Shown here: positions 37,943 to 46,820 of the stretch, one piece after another
Layout: each line of letters starts with the position of its first letter
Numbering within the stretch: position 1 is the first letter of the stretch
Source of the DNA: Phycisphaeraceae bacterium
GTDB lineage: Bacteria; Planctomycetota; Phycisphaerae; Phycisphaerales; UBA1924
Assembly: GCA_026126305.1 (NCBI GenBank)
Contig: JAHCJI010000002.1
Coordinates: 186,001-250,000 of the forward strand
Length of the DNA stretch: 64,000 nt
Reading direction: 5' to 3'
The notes under the pieces: model-generated
What the model was told of the DNA's origin: nothing
What the model saw: the letters and a program-made list of their open reading frames with translations, nothing else
Databases searched by the model: none
Translations under genes and position numbers: made by a program

Positions 37943-38125
37943 GGGTCGATCTTCCGATTGCGGGGTGGTCTGCGGGTCCGGGGAAGGGGCAAAGGTATGC
38001 ACGCCCCCGTCCGCTCAGGGGTTATCCGGGGCACGAAATGCACGCGAGACTGGCCCGAACCCAAAGCCTGTGGTCTACTTCCCGCATTGCCCGGGGTACA
38101 CTGTCGCTCGAGTACCTGATTCGGA

Positions 38126-38510
38126 GCGCTCGTAGCTCAGCAGGATAGAGCGACGGTTTCCTTCGTCGAAGAGGGGCCCGGCCCAGGAATGGGCCGAGGC
38201 GAACCGGGTGAATTCGGGGAAACCCTCCTTGCCCGCACGGGCAATGGGCAATCCCGAGCCGAGCCGCTGGCGGGGCGTGCCGCTTCCTCAATGGAAGCGG
38301 CAGGGCTGGCGGAAGGTGTAGAGACCAGCGGGTGAGCCGCCCCGGCAATACCCCCGCACCGGAGGTGGTTAAAACCACCGTCGGAAGCGCCCGGCACCCT
38401 ACCCACATTCCACCATTGGAGCGTGGCGGGTGAAGAGATGGTCCGGTCCGTGGTGAAAGCCGCGGGGCAGCCGAAACCGTAGGTCGGAGGTTCGAGTCCT
38501 CCCGGGCGCG
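38126..38510 (+). tRNA. tRNA-Arg (anticodon CCU), interrupted by a group I intron
   Basis: Exon 1 (38126-38162) supplies GCGCTCG, the D-arm GCTC...GAGC, ACGGT, and loop TTCCT. Exon 2 (38474-38510) supplies AA, ACCGT, variable AGGTC, T-arm GGAGG-TTCGAGT-CCTCC, and CGGGCGC with discriminator G. Joined, they form a 74-base cloverleaf with acceptor GCGCTCG/CGGGCGC (one U-G pair), anticodon stem ACGGT/ACCGT, and loop TTCCTAA with anticodon CCU. The intron falls between positions 36 and 37. A TACACT hexamer at 38097-38102 could be the -10 element. CCA is not encoded. Confidence 0.93.
38163..38473 (+). ncRNA. Group I intron in tRNA-Arg(CCU)
   Basis: A 311-nt intron without an open reading frame, probably self-splicing. 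P1 pairs exon UUCCU plus UC with GAGGGG (38171-38176), placing U38162 opposite G38173 as the splice-site wobble. P2 is GGCCCA-GGAA-TGGGCC (38180-38195). P4 is TTCGGG (38213-38218) with CCCGAG (38253-38258). P5 is CCC/GGG, and P5a is TTGCCC-GCAC-GGGCAA (38229-38244). The P6a-like stem is at 38279-38303. P7 is GACCA (38323-38327) with TGGTC (38439-38443). A P8-side hairpin is GGTGGT-TAAA-ACCACC, and P9 has a GAAA loop at 38455-38458. The last base is G38473. The core resembles the Azoarcus tRNA-Ile intron (subgroup IC3). Confidence 0.93.
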
Positions 38511-38590
38511 TTGGTAGAGGTCGATCGGACGCTGGCGAACGGAACGCCGGCTCAGGCAAGGACGGAGCCAAGGCCCTCGGAGGCGAGAGC

Positions 38591-38992
38591 ATGGCTGCCA
38601 GATTTTCAACCATCCTGCTTGTGGCCTTGGTGCTTGCTGTGTCGGGGTGTACTGGCCCCGGTCTTCCCAAACACCGAGCACAGGCCCCCACGTTTGCGCA
38701 GGCAGCGCCCAGGGCTTCGACCGAATCGTGGGCGAGCGTACTACCCATGCCGGGCGTCGAGCAAGAGGCGGGAGCCTTCGCTCGCCGGGATGTTGCCTTG
38801 GGTCTGCCCAGGCCCGGTTACGCTCGGTCGGTTGGCGACTGGCCCGCTGTCCAGCCCGGCAGCGTGGAGCGCTACTTCTTGGTTCCCCTGCCCCGGACTC
38901 ACCAGACGTTCCTGTTCTTCTCCTCATCAACGCAAGAACGCCGTGCGCCGCGACCGCCCCAGAGGAGCGATCCGTGGCGCACGGCGTGGTAG
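38591..38992 (+). CDS. Small hypothetical lipoprotein
   Basis: A 133-residue protein of unknown function. It has a clear lipoprotein signal (TILLVALVLAVSGC, Cys near residue 20) and a Pro/Ala/Arg-rich mature part ending in a basic tail. GGAGG lies 9 bases before the ATG. No domain is recognised. The lipobox, RBS and coding-like composition support it as real, but its short length leaves room for doubt. Confidence 0.6.
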   Translation: MAARFSTILLVALVLAVSGCTGPGLPKHRAQAPTFAQAAPRASTESWASVLPMPGVEQEAGAFARRDVALGLPRPGYARSVGDWPAVQPGSVERYFLVPLPRTHQTFLFFSSSTQERRAPRPPQRSDPWRTAW

Positions 38993-39031
38993 CCACGACC
39001 GTGCGGGACCCCGCAGGGTCGCGGGTCCGAA

Positions 39032-39982
39032 TCAGTCGAACGCGGCGTTATTGCTGGGCAACTCGACCGAGCGCAGCTTCAGCGTAGTCTCGATGCGGAA
39101 GTTGGACCGGGTGTAGTGCCGCTCGGCAAAGAAGACCTTCAACTCGTACTCCTTGCCGTCTTCCAGGAAGTTCAGGCGGCTCAGGTCGACGGTCTGGCTG
39201 ACCGCGCCATGGACGCCACCGATGTCGATGACCATCTTGCCGTCGATGAACACCCACACGTCGTCGTCGCCGAAGAAGGTGAACACGTTGTTCCCCTGTG
39301 CTTCGTAGACGAACTTGGTGGCCAGTTCATAGGTGAAGTGGTAGTTGTGGCCCCACTGGTCGCCCGCGGGGTTGCCGTACAGCTCACCGTCGATGGGGAA
39401 GAAGCCCTGGATTCCTTCCTTACTGGAATCGTCGTGAGCGTGGAAGACGTACCGGTCGGTGCCGGGCTGGCGAGCCAGGGTGATGGAGACGGGCTTGGCC
39501 AGGTTGACACCCGGAATAGTGCGGAACCATTGCGAGAAGCTCTCGCTGCTGGTGTACACCTTACTACTCTGGGCGTTCAGCGTGCCCGAGGTATCGCCTT
39601 GGCGGCTGTCCATGTAATCAACGCTGCTGGTGAAGGGGAAGATGCTCCGCCCCTGGGCGTCGCGGAAGCCACCGCTGATGGAGAAGCCCTGCCCGCCGTC
39701 ACGCAGCGTGGGCTTGCCGTCCGCGTCCAGTTCAAAGGCCACCCAGCCGACACGCAGGCCGGTGTTGTACCGCTGGAAGTCCGGGTGCCCGCCCTCGGGA
39801 TGAGGCCGGAAGTCACGGACCGTGCCCGTCAGCACCAATTCGCTTGGCAGGTGTGCGAACGCGTCCGAGGTTCCCTGCTGATCTTGGGCCGTCGCCGACC
39901 CGACACCCAGAGCGACGATGCCGGCCACGCCGACCGCGCCAGCGGCCCGCACGATCCGGCGAGTAATTTGACCATTCCGCAT
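39032..39982 (-). CDS. Secreted fibro-slime domain protein
   Basis: A 316-residue exported protein. The Sec signal peptide (RRIVRAAGAVGVAGIVALGVG, cut after ATA near residue 34) is followed by a fibro-slime domain (TIGR02148 type): LTGTVRDFRPHPEGGHPDF, FPIDGELYGNPAG, HFTYELATKFVYEAQG, FGDDDVWVFIDGKMVIDIGG, and FFAERHYTRSNFRIETTLKL. This domain is related to PA14-like modules and occurs in surface or extracellular matrix proteins. There is no membrane anchor or C-terminal sorting signal. The ATG at 39982 has GGAGG 5 bases upstream. It is a single gene. Confidence 0.85.
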   Translation of the reverse strand: MRNGQITRRIVRAAGAVGVAGIVALGVGSATAQDQQGTSDAFAHLPSELVLTGTVRDFRPHPEGGHPDFQRYNTGLRVGWVAFELDADGKPTLRDGGQGFSISGGFRDAQGRSIFPFTSSVDYMDSRQGDTSGTLNAQSSKVYTSSESFSQWFRTIPGVNLAKPVSITLARQPGTDRYVFHAHDDSSKEGIQGFFPIDGELYGNPAGDQWGHNYHFTYELATKFVYEAQGNNVFTFFGDDDVWVFIDGKMVIDIGGVHGAVSQTVDLSRLNFLEDGKEYELKVFFAERHYTRSNFRIETTLKLRSVELPSNNAAFD

Positions 39983-40015
39983 CGTTGCCTCCATGCCGGC
40001 TTGGCCGGCCCTATC

Positions 40016-40034
40016 ACGCCCCAACAAGGGGCGT
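40016..40034. other. Inverted repeat in the 5' region of the fibro-slime gene
   Basis: ACGCCCC-AACAA-GGGGCGT forms a 7-bp stem with a 5-base loop. It lies 34 bases before the fibro-slime start on the minus strand, within the shared 296-base divergent region before murA. A second inverted repeat CCCTTGGG-N12-CCCAAGGG is at 40143-40170. Either could be an operator or a leader hairpin; no function is shown. Confidence 0.4.
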
Positions 40035-40278
40035 CCGTGATCCACACTCCACACTCCAATTGGCCGCCAGAAATGGCCAGCGATGGACGGACAATTCCCC
40101 TTTTCATCGCTCCGGTTGCGCCGATTGAGTGGCCCATGATGGCCCTTGGGGCCTTTCCAACGCCCAAGGGGCCGCACGGACGATGATTCCATCGGGGTTG
40201 GCCTTCTCGGACGACCTCGGGCGGCGTAGCCTGCCGCCCAGACATCACGTCGCTTTGGCACCAATCGGAGGCGCACGC

Positions 40279-41634
40279 ATGGACGCGTTTGTGATCGAGG
40301 GCGGCAAGCCCATCGCCGGAAGGTTCGAGGTCCACGGTTCCAAGAACGCCTGCCTGCCCATGCTGGCGGCAACGCTGCTCACCGATGACCCCGTCGAACT
40401 CTCGGACGTGCCCCATCTCGAGGACATCTCCAACATGCTTAGGCTGTTGGGCGAACTGGGCGTGGAAATCACCCAGAAAGCCCAACCAAGCCGGGGCGGG
40501 CGGGTTGTTCTTGCCAGCGTCGTCGACACCAGCCTGAGCCACGCGCGGTACGACATCGTGCGGACGATGCGGGCGGGTGTTTGTGTTCTCGGACCCATAC
40601 TGGCCAGGCGTGGGGAAGCCCGTATTTCCATGCCCGGCGGCTGCGCCATCGGCCCACGCCCCATTGACCTGCACCTGCGAGGCTTGGCGGCACTTGGCGC
40701 TTCTATTAGCCTGGCCAATGGCGATGTGGTGGCCAAATCCCCCGCCGGCGGGCTCCGGGGGGCAACGGTCTTCCTGGGCGGGCCCTTTGGGAGTACCGTC
40801 CTGGGCACCGCCAACATCATGAGCGCCGCCACGCTGGCCCGGGGCCGAACGGTCATCGAGAGTGCCGCCTGCGAGCCCGAAATCGTCGACCTGGGCCGTT
40901 TGCTGATCTCCATGGGGGCACGCATTGCCGGGCTGGGAACGCCCCGCATCGTGATCGATGGTGTTGAGCGCCTGGGTGGTGCCAGCCGCCGTGTCATGCC
41001 CGACCGCATCGAGGCCGGCACCTACGCCATCGCGGCGGCCATGACCAAGGGCGAACTGACCATCGCCAACTGGCCCGTCGACGCATTGGTCGGTCCGGTC
41101 GAGATGCTCCGCTCGGCTGGCGTCGAGGTCGAACTGAGCGAGCACCAGCCCCTGGATACCCCCGGCGGAGACCCCGTGCTGGCGACGGCCTATGTCCGTC
41201 GCGGTGGGGCCCTGCGCCCGGTGGAGATCACCACGCAGCCCTTCCCGGGCTTCCCGACGGACCTCCAGGCCCAGGCCATGGCCCTACTCACGCTGGCCGA
41301 TGGCAACTCCATCATCACCGAGAAGATCTTCCCCGAGCGGTTCCTGCACGTGGCCGAGTTGCTGCGCATGGGTGCCCAGATCATCCGCCACGGGCCCACG
41401 GCTGTGGTCAGCGGCGTTCCGAAACTTGTGGGCGCCCCGGTGATGGCAAGCGACCTGCGTGCTTCGGCTGGGCTGGTGCTGGCCGGCCTGGCCGCCCGGG
41501 GTCAAACGGTCGTCCGCCGGGTGTACCACCTCGACCGGGGGTATCAAAGGATGGACGAATACCTCACGGGGCTTGGCGCGAGCATCCAGCGCGTCAAGGA
41601 GAACGCGCTGGAGGAGGCCACCGTGGCGGTGTGA
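40279..41634 (+). CDS. murA: UDP-N-acetylglucosamine 1-carboxyvinyltransferase
   Basis: Transfers enolpyruvate from PEP to UDP-GlcNAc, the first committed step of peptidoglycan synthesis. Key parts are GSKNACLPMLAATLL (with the catalytic Lys-Asn), the active-loop Cys in MPGGCAIGPRPIDLHLRG, and the C-terminal FPGFPTDLQAQ and ITEKIFPERFLH. Length 451 residues fits. CGGAGG precedes the ATG at 40279. Fosfomycin-resistant variants have Asp at the loop Cys; here it is Cys, so sensitivity is expected in principle. Confidence 0.97.
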   Translation: MDAFVIEGGKPIAGRFEVHGSKNACLPMLAATLLTDDPVELSDVPHLEDISNMLRLLGELGVEITQKAQPSRGGRVVLASVVDTSLSHARYDIVRTMRAGVCVLGPILARRGEARISMPGGCAIGPRPIDLHLRGLAALGASISLANGDVVAKSPAGGLRGATVFLGGPFGSTVLGTANIMSAATLARGRTVIESAACEPEIVDLGRLLISMGARIAGLGTPRIVIDGVERLGGASRRVMPDRIEAGTYAIAAAMTKGELTIANWPVDALVGPVEMLRSAGVEVELSEHQPLDTPGGDPVLATAYVRRGGALRPVEITTQPFPGFPTDLQAQAMALLTLADGNSIITEKIFPERFLHVAELLRMGAQIIRHGPTAVVSGVPKLVGAPVMASDLRASAGLVLAGLAARGQTVVRRVYHLDRGYQRMDEYLTGLGASIQRVKENALEEATVAV

Positions 41635-42119
41635 GCCTGCGTGGTTTGAGAAGCACAAGACCGTTTATTGGCAAGCGGAATTCGGTCGTCGGAGTTTGAC
41701 TCCGTAGCTAGCCGGATGCCGATGACCATCCGCTCGTGTAAAAATCGTAAACACCCACCCCGAATGCTCGAAGGCCGATACCGCGATCGAAGCCGCGCGT
41801 GATCGCATGTATACAGAAAATGTATTTACAGTTCTGTTGGAAACTCACGCAGCACTGATTTTGTCTCGCCGTGCTGCGAATGTCGCACGTAGGGCTCTTG
41901 GGGACTGTTCAGGACATTTCCTGCTAGCCACGCAGTTGCTGCTGTTCCCAGCAGCGTTGATGGCGAATGCGGACGGTGTGGTTCTCCGTCCCAGCCCCGA
42001 ATGCGAGCGGGCGGGTACTTCGGGTTCCGACTGGCACCGCGCTCAGGCTGGGGCTCGCAGTGCAACCCACGGCGCTCTCGGTGATCTCTGCGTCCAACAC
42101 ACTTGCTCCGCTGTCGGCT
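41635..42119. other. 485-base gene-free stretch between convergent murA and glyA
   Basis: No convincing gene. It is less GC-rich at 41,700-41,880. It contains the operator-like inverted repeat ATACA-GAAAA-TGTAT (41811-41825), and hairpins CGGAG-TTTGA-CTCCG (41690-41704), TGCGA-ATG-TCGCA (41875-41887), GCTGCTG-TTCC-CAGCAGC (41938-41955) and GGACGG-N9-CCGTCC (from about 41970). The short ORFs present on both strands look unlike proteins. A small structured RNA is possible. Confidence 0.45.
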
Positions 42120-43430
42120 TCACCCGTGCCCAGGCAGTGCGAAGCGTGCGCACAACCCACGCACCTCTTCGCGCACCTTCGCCGCCTCGCCATCCAGCTC
42201 GCCGCGCAGGCCAGCCGTGAGGACGCGGTCGATCAGACCGGCGACCTGGGCCATCTCCTGCTCGCCGAAGCCGCGGGTCGTCACGGCGGCGGCGCCCAGG
42301 CGGATGCCGCTGGTGGTCTTGGGCGGGCGGGGGTCTTGGGGCACGCCGTTCTTGTTGCAGATGATGCCCGCCGCTTCGAGCCAGTGCTCGGCATCCAGGC
42401 CGGTGAGGTTGGCGTCTTTGGTGCGCAGGTCGACGAGCATGAGGTGGTTGTCGGTGCCGCCGCTGGTGATGCGATAGCCGTGGCGGGCCAGCGCGCCGGC
42501 GAGGGCTTGCGCGTTGGCGACGACGTTCTTCGCGTATTGCTTGAACTCGGGCCGCAGCGCCTCACCGAAGGCCACGGCCTTGGCGGTGATGATGTGCATG
42601 AGCGGGCCGCCCTGCATGCCCGGGAAGACGGCGCGGTTGAGCTTCTTGCTGAGCTCCTCGTCGTTGGTCATGATGAGCCCGCCGCGCGGGCCGCGCAGGG
42701 TCTTGTGGGTGGTTGTGGTGACCAAGTGGGCGTGGGGGAAGGGGCTGGGATGCACGCCGCCGGCGACCAGGCCGGCGATGTGGGCGATGTCGGCGAAGAG
42801 GATGGCGCCCACCTCGTCGGCGATCTCGCGGAACCTTGCAAAGTCGATCACGCGCGGGTAGGCCGAGTAGCCGCACATGAGCACCTTGGGCTTGTGCTCT
42901 CGGCAGACCTGGCGGACCTGGTCGTAGTCGATGCGCTCGAAGTCGGGGTGGCTTTCATCGTAATGCAGCGGGTAGTGGACGGGCTTGAACCACTTGCCGC
43001 TCATGTTGACCTTGAGGCCATGGCTCAAATGCCCGCCGTCGGCGAGAACTAATGAAGCGAAGGTGTCGCCGGGGTTCAAGAGGGCCAGGAAGGCGGCGGC
43101 GTTGGCCTGGGCCCCCGAGTGGGGCTGCACGTTGGCGAAGTTGCAGCCGAAGAGTTCCTTGGCCCGGTCGATGGCCAGTTGCTCGACGGCGTCGTGGTGT
43201 ACGCAGCCGCCGTAGTAGCGGGCGTTGGGGTAGCCCTCGGCGTACTTGTTGGTCATCATTGTGCCCGCGGCAGCCATGACGGCGGGGCTGGCGTGGTTCT
43301 CGCTGGCGATGAGCTCGATGGTCGTCGCCTGCCGCTCGGCCTCGGCGTCGAGGATGGCCGCCACGTCGGGGTCGCTCGCGCGGATGAGGTCGTGGGCGGA
43401 TTCGTGGACGGACGGATGGGTCGTGGTCAT
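42120..43430 (-). CDS. glyA: Serine hydroxymethyltransferase
   Basis: PLP enzyme interconverting serine and glycine with tetrahydrofolate, the main one-carbon source. The 436 residues contain [16 protein letters not shown], the substrate region [27 protein letters not shown], and the PLP-lysine in [15 protein letters not shown]. The start is the ATG at 43430 ([15 protein letters not shown]), about 6 bases after a TACAGT hexamer, suggesting a leaderless message. The same frame is open for another 3.5 kb upstream, but that is antisense to three real genes. Confidence 0.97.
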   Translation of the reverse strand: MTTTHPSVHESAHDLIRASDPDVAAILDAEAERQATTIELIASENHASPAVMAAAGTMMTNKYAEGYPNARYYGGCVHHDAVEQLAIDRAKELFGCNFANVQPHSGAQANAAAFLALLNPGDTFASLVLADGGHLSHGLKVNMSGKWFKPVHYPLHYDESHPDFERIDYDQVRQVCREHKPKVLMCGYSAYPRVIDFARFREIADEVGAILFADIAHIAGLVAGGVHPSPFPHAHLVTTTTHKTLRGPRGGLIMTNDEELSKKLNRAVFPGMQGGPLMHIITAKAVAFGEALRPEFKQYAKNVVANAQALAGALARHGYRITSGGTDNHLMLVDLRTKDANLTGLDAEHWLEAAGIICNKNGVPQDPRPPKTTSGIRLGAAAVTTRGFGEQEMAQVAGLIDRVLTAGLRGELDGEAAKVREEVRGLCARFALPGHG

Positions 43431-43436
43431 GCGTCC

Positions 43437-43460
43437 ACTGTAGGTTCTCGGCTCTACAGT
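43437..43460. promoter_or_regulatory. Divergent -10 elements of glyA and the dehydrogenase gene
   Basis: TACAGT occurs once on each strand: minus-strand 43442-43437, 6 bases before the glyA ATG; plus-strand 43455-43460, 9 bases before the dehydrogenase ATG. The two promoters would be back to back within a 39-base gap. The -35 regions are weak. Either transcript would have almost no leader. Confidence 0.4.
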
Positions 43461-43469
43461 GTGCCCGTG

Positions 43470-44936
43470 ATGGCCAACGCCCCCAGAAACACGATCCTCA
43501 CGAATTGGATCGCCAACCGCCCCATGCCCGCCACCGGCGGCGGCACGATCCCCAACATCGACCCCGCCACGGGCGAAGCCATTGGCAGCGTGCCCGACTC
43601 GGGCCCCGCCGACGTGGGCGCGGCGGTGCAGGCGGCCACAGGGGCCTTTGGGGCATGGGCCAGCCTGAACGGCGAGGACCGCGGCGCGATGCTGCACGCG
43701 TTGGCCGACGCGGTGGAGGCCGACCTGGACGCCATCGCCCACGCCGAGAGCGTCGACAGCGGCAAGCCGATCTCGGTGGCGCGGACGATCGACATCCCCC
43801 GTTCGGTGCGCAACCTTCGGTTCTTCGCCGCCGCCGCCAGCCAGTTTGCCAGCGAGAGCCACGTCGTGCCCGGCTCGATGCTGGGCTACACGCTGCGCCG
43901 GCCCAAGGGCGTCGTGGGGGCCATCAGCCCTTGGAACCTGCCGCTGTATCTCTTGACGTGGAAGATCGCCCCCGCGCTGGCCGCGGGCTGCACGGTCGTT
44001 GCCAAGCCCAGCGAGCTGACACCCACCACGGCCTCGATGCTTGCCGAAAAGGCCGCGGGCGTGCTGCCGCCGGGCGTCTTGAACATCGTCCACGGGCGGG
44101 GCGAGCCGGCGGGGGCGAGCCTGGTGACGCACCCGGGTGTGGCGGCCATCACCTTCACGGGTTCGACCAAAGTCGGCCGGTGGATCGGCGAGGCCTGCGG
44201 GCGAGACCTCAAGCCCTGTTCGCTGGAGCTTGGCGGCAAGAACCCCTTCATAGTCTTCGATGACGCCGACGTGGAGAAGGTAGGCCGGGAAGTGGTCCGG
44301 GCCGCGTTCAGCAACCAGGGCCAGATCTGCCTGTGCGGCTCGCGCGTGCTGGTGCAGGCGGGGGTGTACGAAGCGGTGGTCGCGCGGTTGATCGAGGGCG
44401 CCAAGGGCATGATCCCCGGCGACCCGCTGGACCCCGCCACACGCTTTGGTGCGCTCATCGGCCACGACCACCGCGACAAGGTGGCCCGGTACGTCGAGCG
44501 GGCCGTGGCCGACGGCGCGCGCGTGCTGGTGGGCGGGGGCGTGCCGGACCGGTTGCCCGAGCGCGTGCGGGGCGGCGCGTACTACCTGCCCACCGTGCTC
44601 AATGGCGTGCGGCAGGACTGCGCCATCGTCCAGGAAGAGGTCTTCGGCCCGGTCTGCACGGTGCAACGCTTCGAGGACGAGCACCAGGCCCTCGAACTGG
44701 CCAACGGCACGCCCTACGGCCTGGCCGCCAGCGTGTGGACGAACGACCTGTCGCGGGCCCACCGCGTGAGCGCGGCGCTGCAAGCGGGCATCGTGTGGGT
44801 CAATTGCTGGATGCTGCGCGACCTGCGCACGCCCTTTGGGGGTGTCAAGCAGAGCGGCGTGGGCAGGGAAGGCGGCTGGGAGGCCATGCGTTTCTTCACC
44901 GAGCCCAAGAGCGTCACCATCAACACGGGTGCGTAA
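43470..44936 (+). CDS. Aldehyde dehydrogenase, (amino)muconate semialdehyde type
   Basis: NAD-dependent oxidation of an aldehyde to acid. The 488 residues show [34 protein letters not shown], the catalytic Glu in [12 protein letters not shown] and the catalytic Cys in [14 protein letters not shown], plus C-terminal [20 protein letters not shown]. The overall sequence resembles 2-hydroxymuconate/2-aminomuconate semialdehyde dehydrogenases. The next gene, a RidA protein of the kind linked with 2-aminomuconate deaminase, supports that. The start ATG at 43470 is chosen over GTG 43461. No other kynurenine-pathway gene is nearby, so the substrate stays inferred. Confidence 0.88.
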   Translation: MANAPRNTILTNWIANRPMPATGGGTIPNIDPATGEAIGSVPDSGPADVGAAVQAATGAFGAWASLNGEDRGAMLHALADAVEADLDAIAHAESVDSGKPISVARTIDIPRSVRNLRFFAAAASQFASESHVVPGSMLGYTLRRPKGVVGAISPWNLPLYLLTWKIAPALAAGCTVVAKPSELTPTTASMLAEKAAGVLPPGVLNIVHGRGEPAGASLVTHPGVAAITFTGSTKVGRWIGEACGRDLKPCSLELGGKNPFIVFDDADVEKVGREVVRAAFSNQGQICLCGSRVLVQAGVYEAVVARLIEGAKGMIPGDPLDPATRFGALIGHDHRDKVARYVERAVADGARVLVGGGVPDRLPERVRGGAYYLPTVLNGVRQDCAIVQEEVFGPVCTVQRFEDEHQALELANGTPYGLAASVWTNDLSRAHRVSAALQAGIVWVNCWMLRDLRTPFGGVKQSGVGREGGWEAMRFFTEPKSVTINTGA

Positions 44937-44939
44937 CTG

Positions 44940-45380
44940 ATGTCCGACCATATCTCCACCGACGCCGCTCCGAAGCCCCTGGGCGCCTACCCCCACGCCC
45001 GCCGCGTGGGCGACCTCCTGTTCTGCTCGGGCGTGGGGCCCAGGGCGCCGGGCGACAGCACCGTGCCGGGCGTCACGCTCAACACTGAGGGCGAGTTGGT
45101 CGCCTACGACATTGAGGCCCAGTGCAAGGCGTGCTTTGCGAACGTCCGCGCGGTGGTCGAGGCCGGGGGGGCCCGCTTCGAGGACATCGTCGACGTGCAG
45201 GTGTACCTGACGGACCTGGGGCGAGACTTTCCGGCCTTCAACGCCCTGTGGAACGAGTACTTCGCGGGCGAGGGCAAGCCCAACCCCTGCCGGACGACCA
45301 TCGAGGTCTCCCGCCTGCCCCAGGGCGGCAACGCGCCCATCGCGGTGGAGTTGAAAGTCGTGGCCCAATTGCGCCGCTGA
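44940..45380 (+). CDS. RidA-family deaminase, 2-aminomuconate deaminase-like
   Basis: A 146-residue RidA/YjgF-family protein. Its trimeric fold hydrolyses reactive imines and enamines. The conserved parts are [49 protein letters not shown] and the substrate-anchoring Arg in [19 protein letters not shown]...GVGPR is typical of members reported as 2-aminomuconate deaminases in nitrobenzoate and kynurenine breakdown. It starts 3 bases after the aldehyde dehydrogenase stop, so the two probably act in sequence. Confidence 0.85.
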   Translation: MSDHISTDAAPKPLGAYPHARRVGDLLFCSGVGPRAPGDSTVPGVTLNTEGELVAYDIEAQCKACFANVRAVVEAGGARFEDIVDVQVYLTDLGRDFPAFNALWNEYFAGEGKPNPCRTTIEVSRLPQGGNAPIAVELKVVAQLRR

Positions 45381-45395
45381 CCGATACCCTCGGCC

Positions 45396-46820
45396 ATGAC
45401 CCCAACGCCCACAACCCCCACAATGCCCGCCACCACGATCACACTCGACACCGCCCGGTGCCTGTCCACCGCCGTCCACGAGCACGGCATCGACCCCGAC
45501 GTGCTGGCCCCCGGCGGGCCCGCAACCCGCACCGCACAGGCCCTCACCCAGCGCCTGGAGGCCAGCCGTGGCACGGGCTGGGAGCGGTGGCGTCTGCTGG
45601 CCGAGGGGGCCATGCGTGACGAGCACGTCCGGGGCGTCAAGGCCATCGCCGACCGCTACGCCGGGCAACTGGACAACGTGGTGGTGCTTGGCATCGGAGG
45701 CAGCGCCCTGGGAAACATCGCCCTCCAGAGCGCCCTGAACCCGCTGACGCACAACCTCGACCCCAAGCGCACGCACCCGCGGCTGTTCGTGCTCGACAAC
45801 GCCGACCCGGTGCCCTTCCACCAGACACTCTCGCTCATCACGAGCGAAGACCCCGCCTTCGACCGCACGCTGTTCGTGGTCATCAGCAAGAGCGGGGAGA
45901 CCGCCGAGACGGCGGCCCAGTTTCTGATCGTGCGCGACATACTCCAGCGAGCGCGGGGCAACGGGCATGCCGATCGCATGATCGCCGTGACCGACCCGAC
46001 CACCGGCACCATGCGCCGCCTGTGCGACGCGGCGGGCTACGCCACGCTGCCCGTGCCCGAGGGCGTGGGGGGGCGATTCAGCGCTCTCAGCCCGGTAGGC
46101 CTGGTCTCGTGCGCCCTGTGCGGCCTCGACATCGATGGTTTGCTCGACGGCGCGGCCACCATGGAGCGCGCGTGCAGGGACGAAGACCTGCACGCCAACC
46201 CCGCCGCCAAGCTGGCCACCGTTCTGGTGGAACTGGGCCAGCGGCAGGGCAAGACCGTCCACGTCATGATGCCCTACGCCAACCAGTTGTACCTCTTGGC
46301 CGACTGGTGGCGGCAGTTGTGGGCCGAGAGCCTGGGCAAGGTCGTCCGCGGCGTGCAGGGCGTGACGTACGCGGGATATACGCCCGTCAAGGCCCTGGGC
46401 GCCACCGACCAGCACAGCCAGGTGCAACTCTATCGAGAGGGCCCCAACGACAAGGCCATCATCTTCCTCGAAGTCGAGAAGTTCGCCACCGACGTCGTCA
46501 TCCCCGCGGGCCTGGGCGAGGACGCGCTGGCGTACCTGGAGGGCTCCAGCCTCGCCACGCTGCTGAGCGCCGAGAAGAAGGCCACCGAGTTCGCTCTCAC
46601 CGAGAGCCGCCGCCCGAATCTCACCATCAAGTTCCCCGAGGTCACCCCCCACACCGTCGGCCAGTTCATGATGCTCTGGCAGGTGGCGACGGCGTACGCC
46701 GGCCTCATGCTGGGCGTGGACGCCTACGACCAGCCGGCGGTGGAGCTTGGCAAGAAGGCGACGTTCGCGTTGATGGGCAAGCCGGGCTACGACGACCTGC
46801 GAGCACGGCTGGGCGGCTGA
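45396..46820 (+). CDS. pgi: Glucose-6-phosphate isomerase
   Basis: Interconverts glucose-6-phosphate and fructose-6-phosphate. The 474-residue protein has the SIS-type motifs [42 protein letters not shown] and the [14 protein letters not shown] segment that carries the catalytic His. It resembles the shorter bacterial type. The ATG at 45396 lies 6 bases after TACCCT in GACCGATACCCT, so the start may be leaderless; an ATG at 45423 is the alternative. It is 15 bases after the RidA gene. Confidence 0.95.
   Translation: MTPTPTTPTMPATTITLDTARCLSTAVHEHGIDPDVLAPGGPATRTAQALTQRLEASRGTGWERWRLLAEGAMRDEHVRGVKAIADRYAGQLDNVVVLGIGGSALGNIALQSALNPLTHNLDPKRTHPRLFVLDNADPVPFHQTLSLITSEDPAFDRTLFVVISKSGETAETAAQFLIVRDILQRARGNGHADRMIAVTDPTTGTMRRLCDAAGYATLPVPEGVGGRFSALSPVGLVSCALCGLDIDGLLDGAATMERACRDEDLHANPAAKLATVLVELGQRQGKTVHVMMPYANQLYLLADWWRQLWAESLGKVVRGVQGVTYAGYTPVKALGATDQHSQVQLYREGPNDKAIIFLEVEKFATDVVIPAGLGEDALAYLEGSSLATLLSAEKKATEFALTESRRPNLTIKFPEVTPHTVGQFMMLWQVATAYAGLMLGVDAYDQPAVELGKKATFALMGKPGYDDLRARLGG

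Noticed and set aside
38126..38510. Two tRNA halves as degraded tRNA fragments or a phage attachment site
   Set aside because: The halves join exactly into a complete tRNA and the intervening DNA has a full group I core; there is no integrase or duplicated tRNA end.
38022..38996. Minus-strand frame across the split tRNA
   Set aside because: It runs antisense through the tRNA exons, the intron and the small lipoprotein gene; the RNA structure explains the conserved sequence better than a protein.
41807..42220. Possible 137-codon gene between murA and glyA
   Set aside because: No ribosome binding site or domain, it overlaps the end of glyA, and the DNA is better explained as structured or non-coding.
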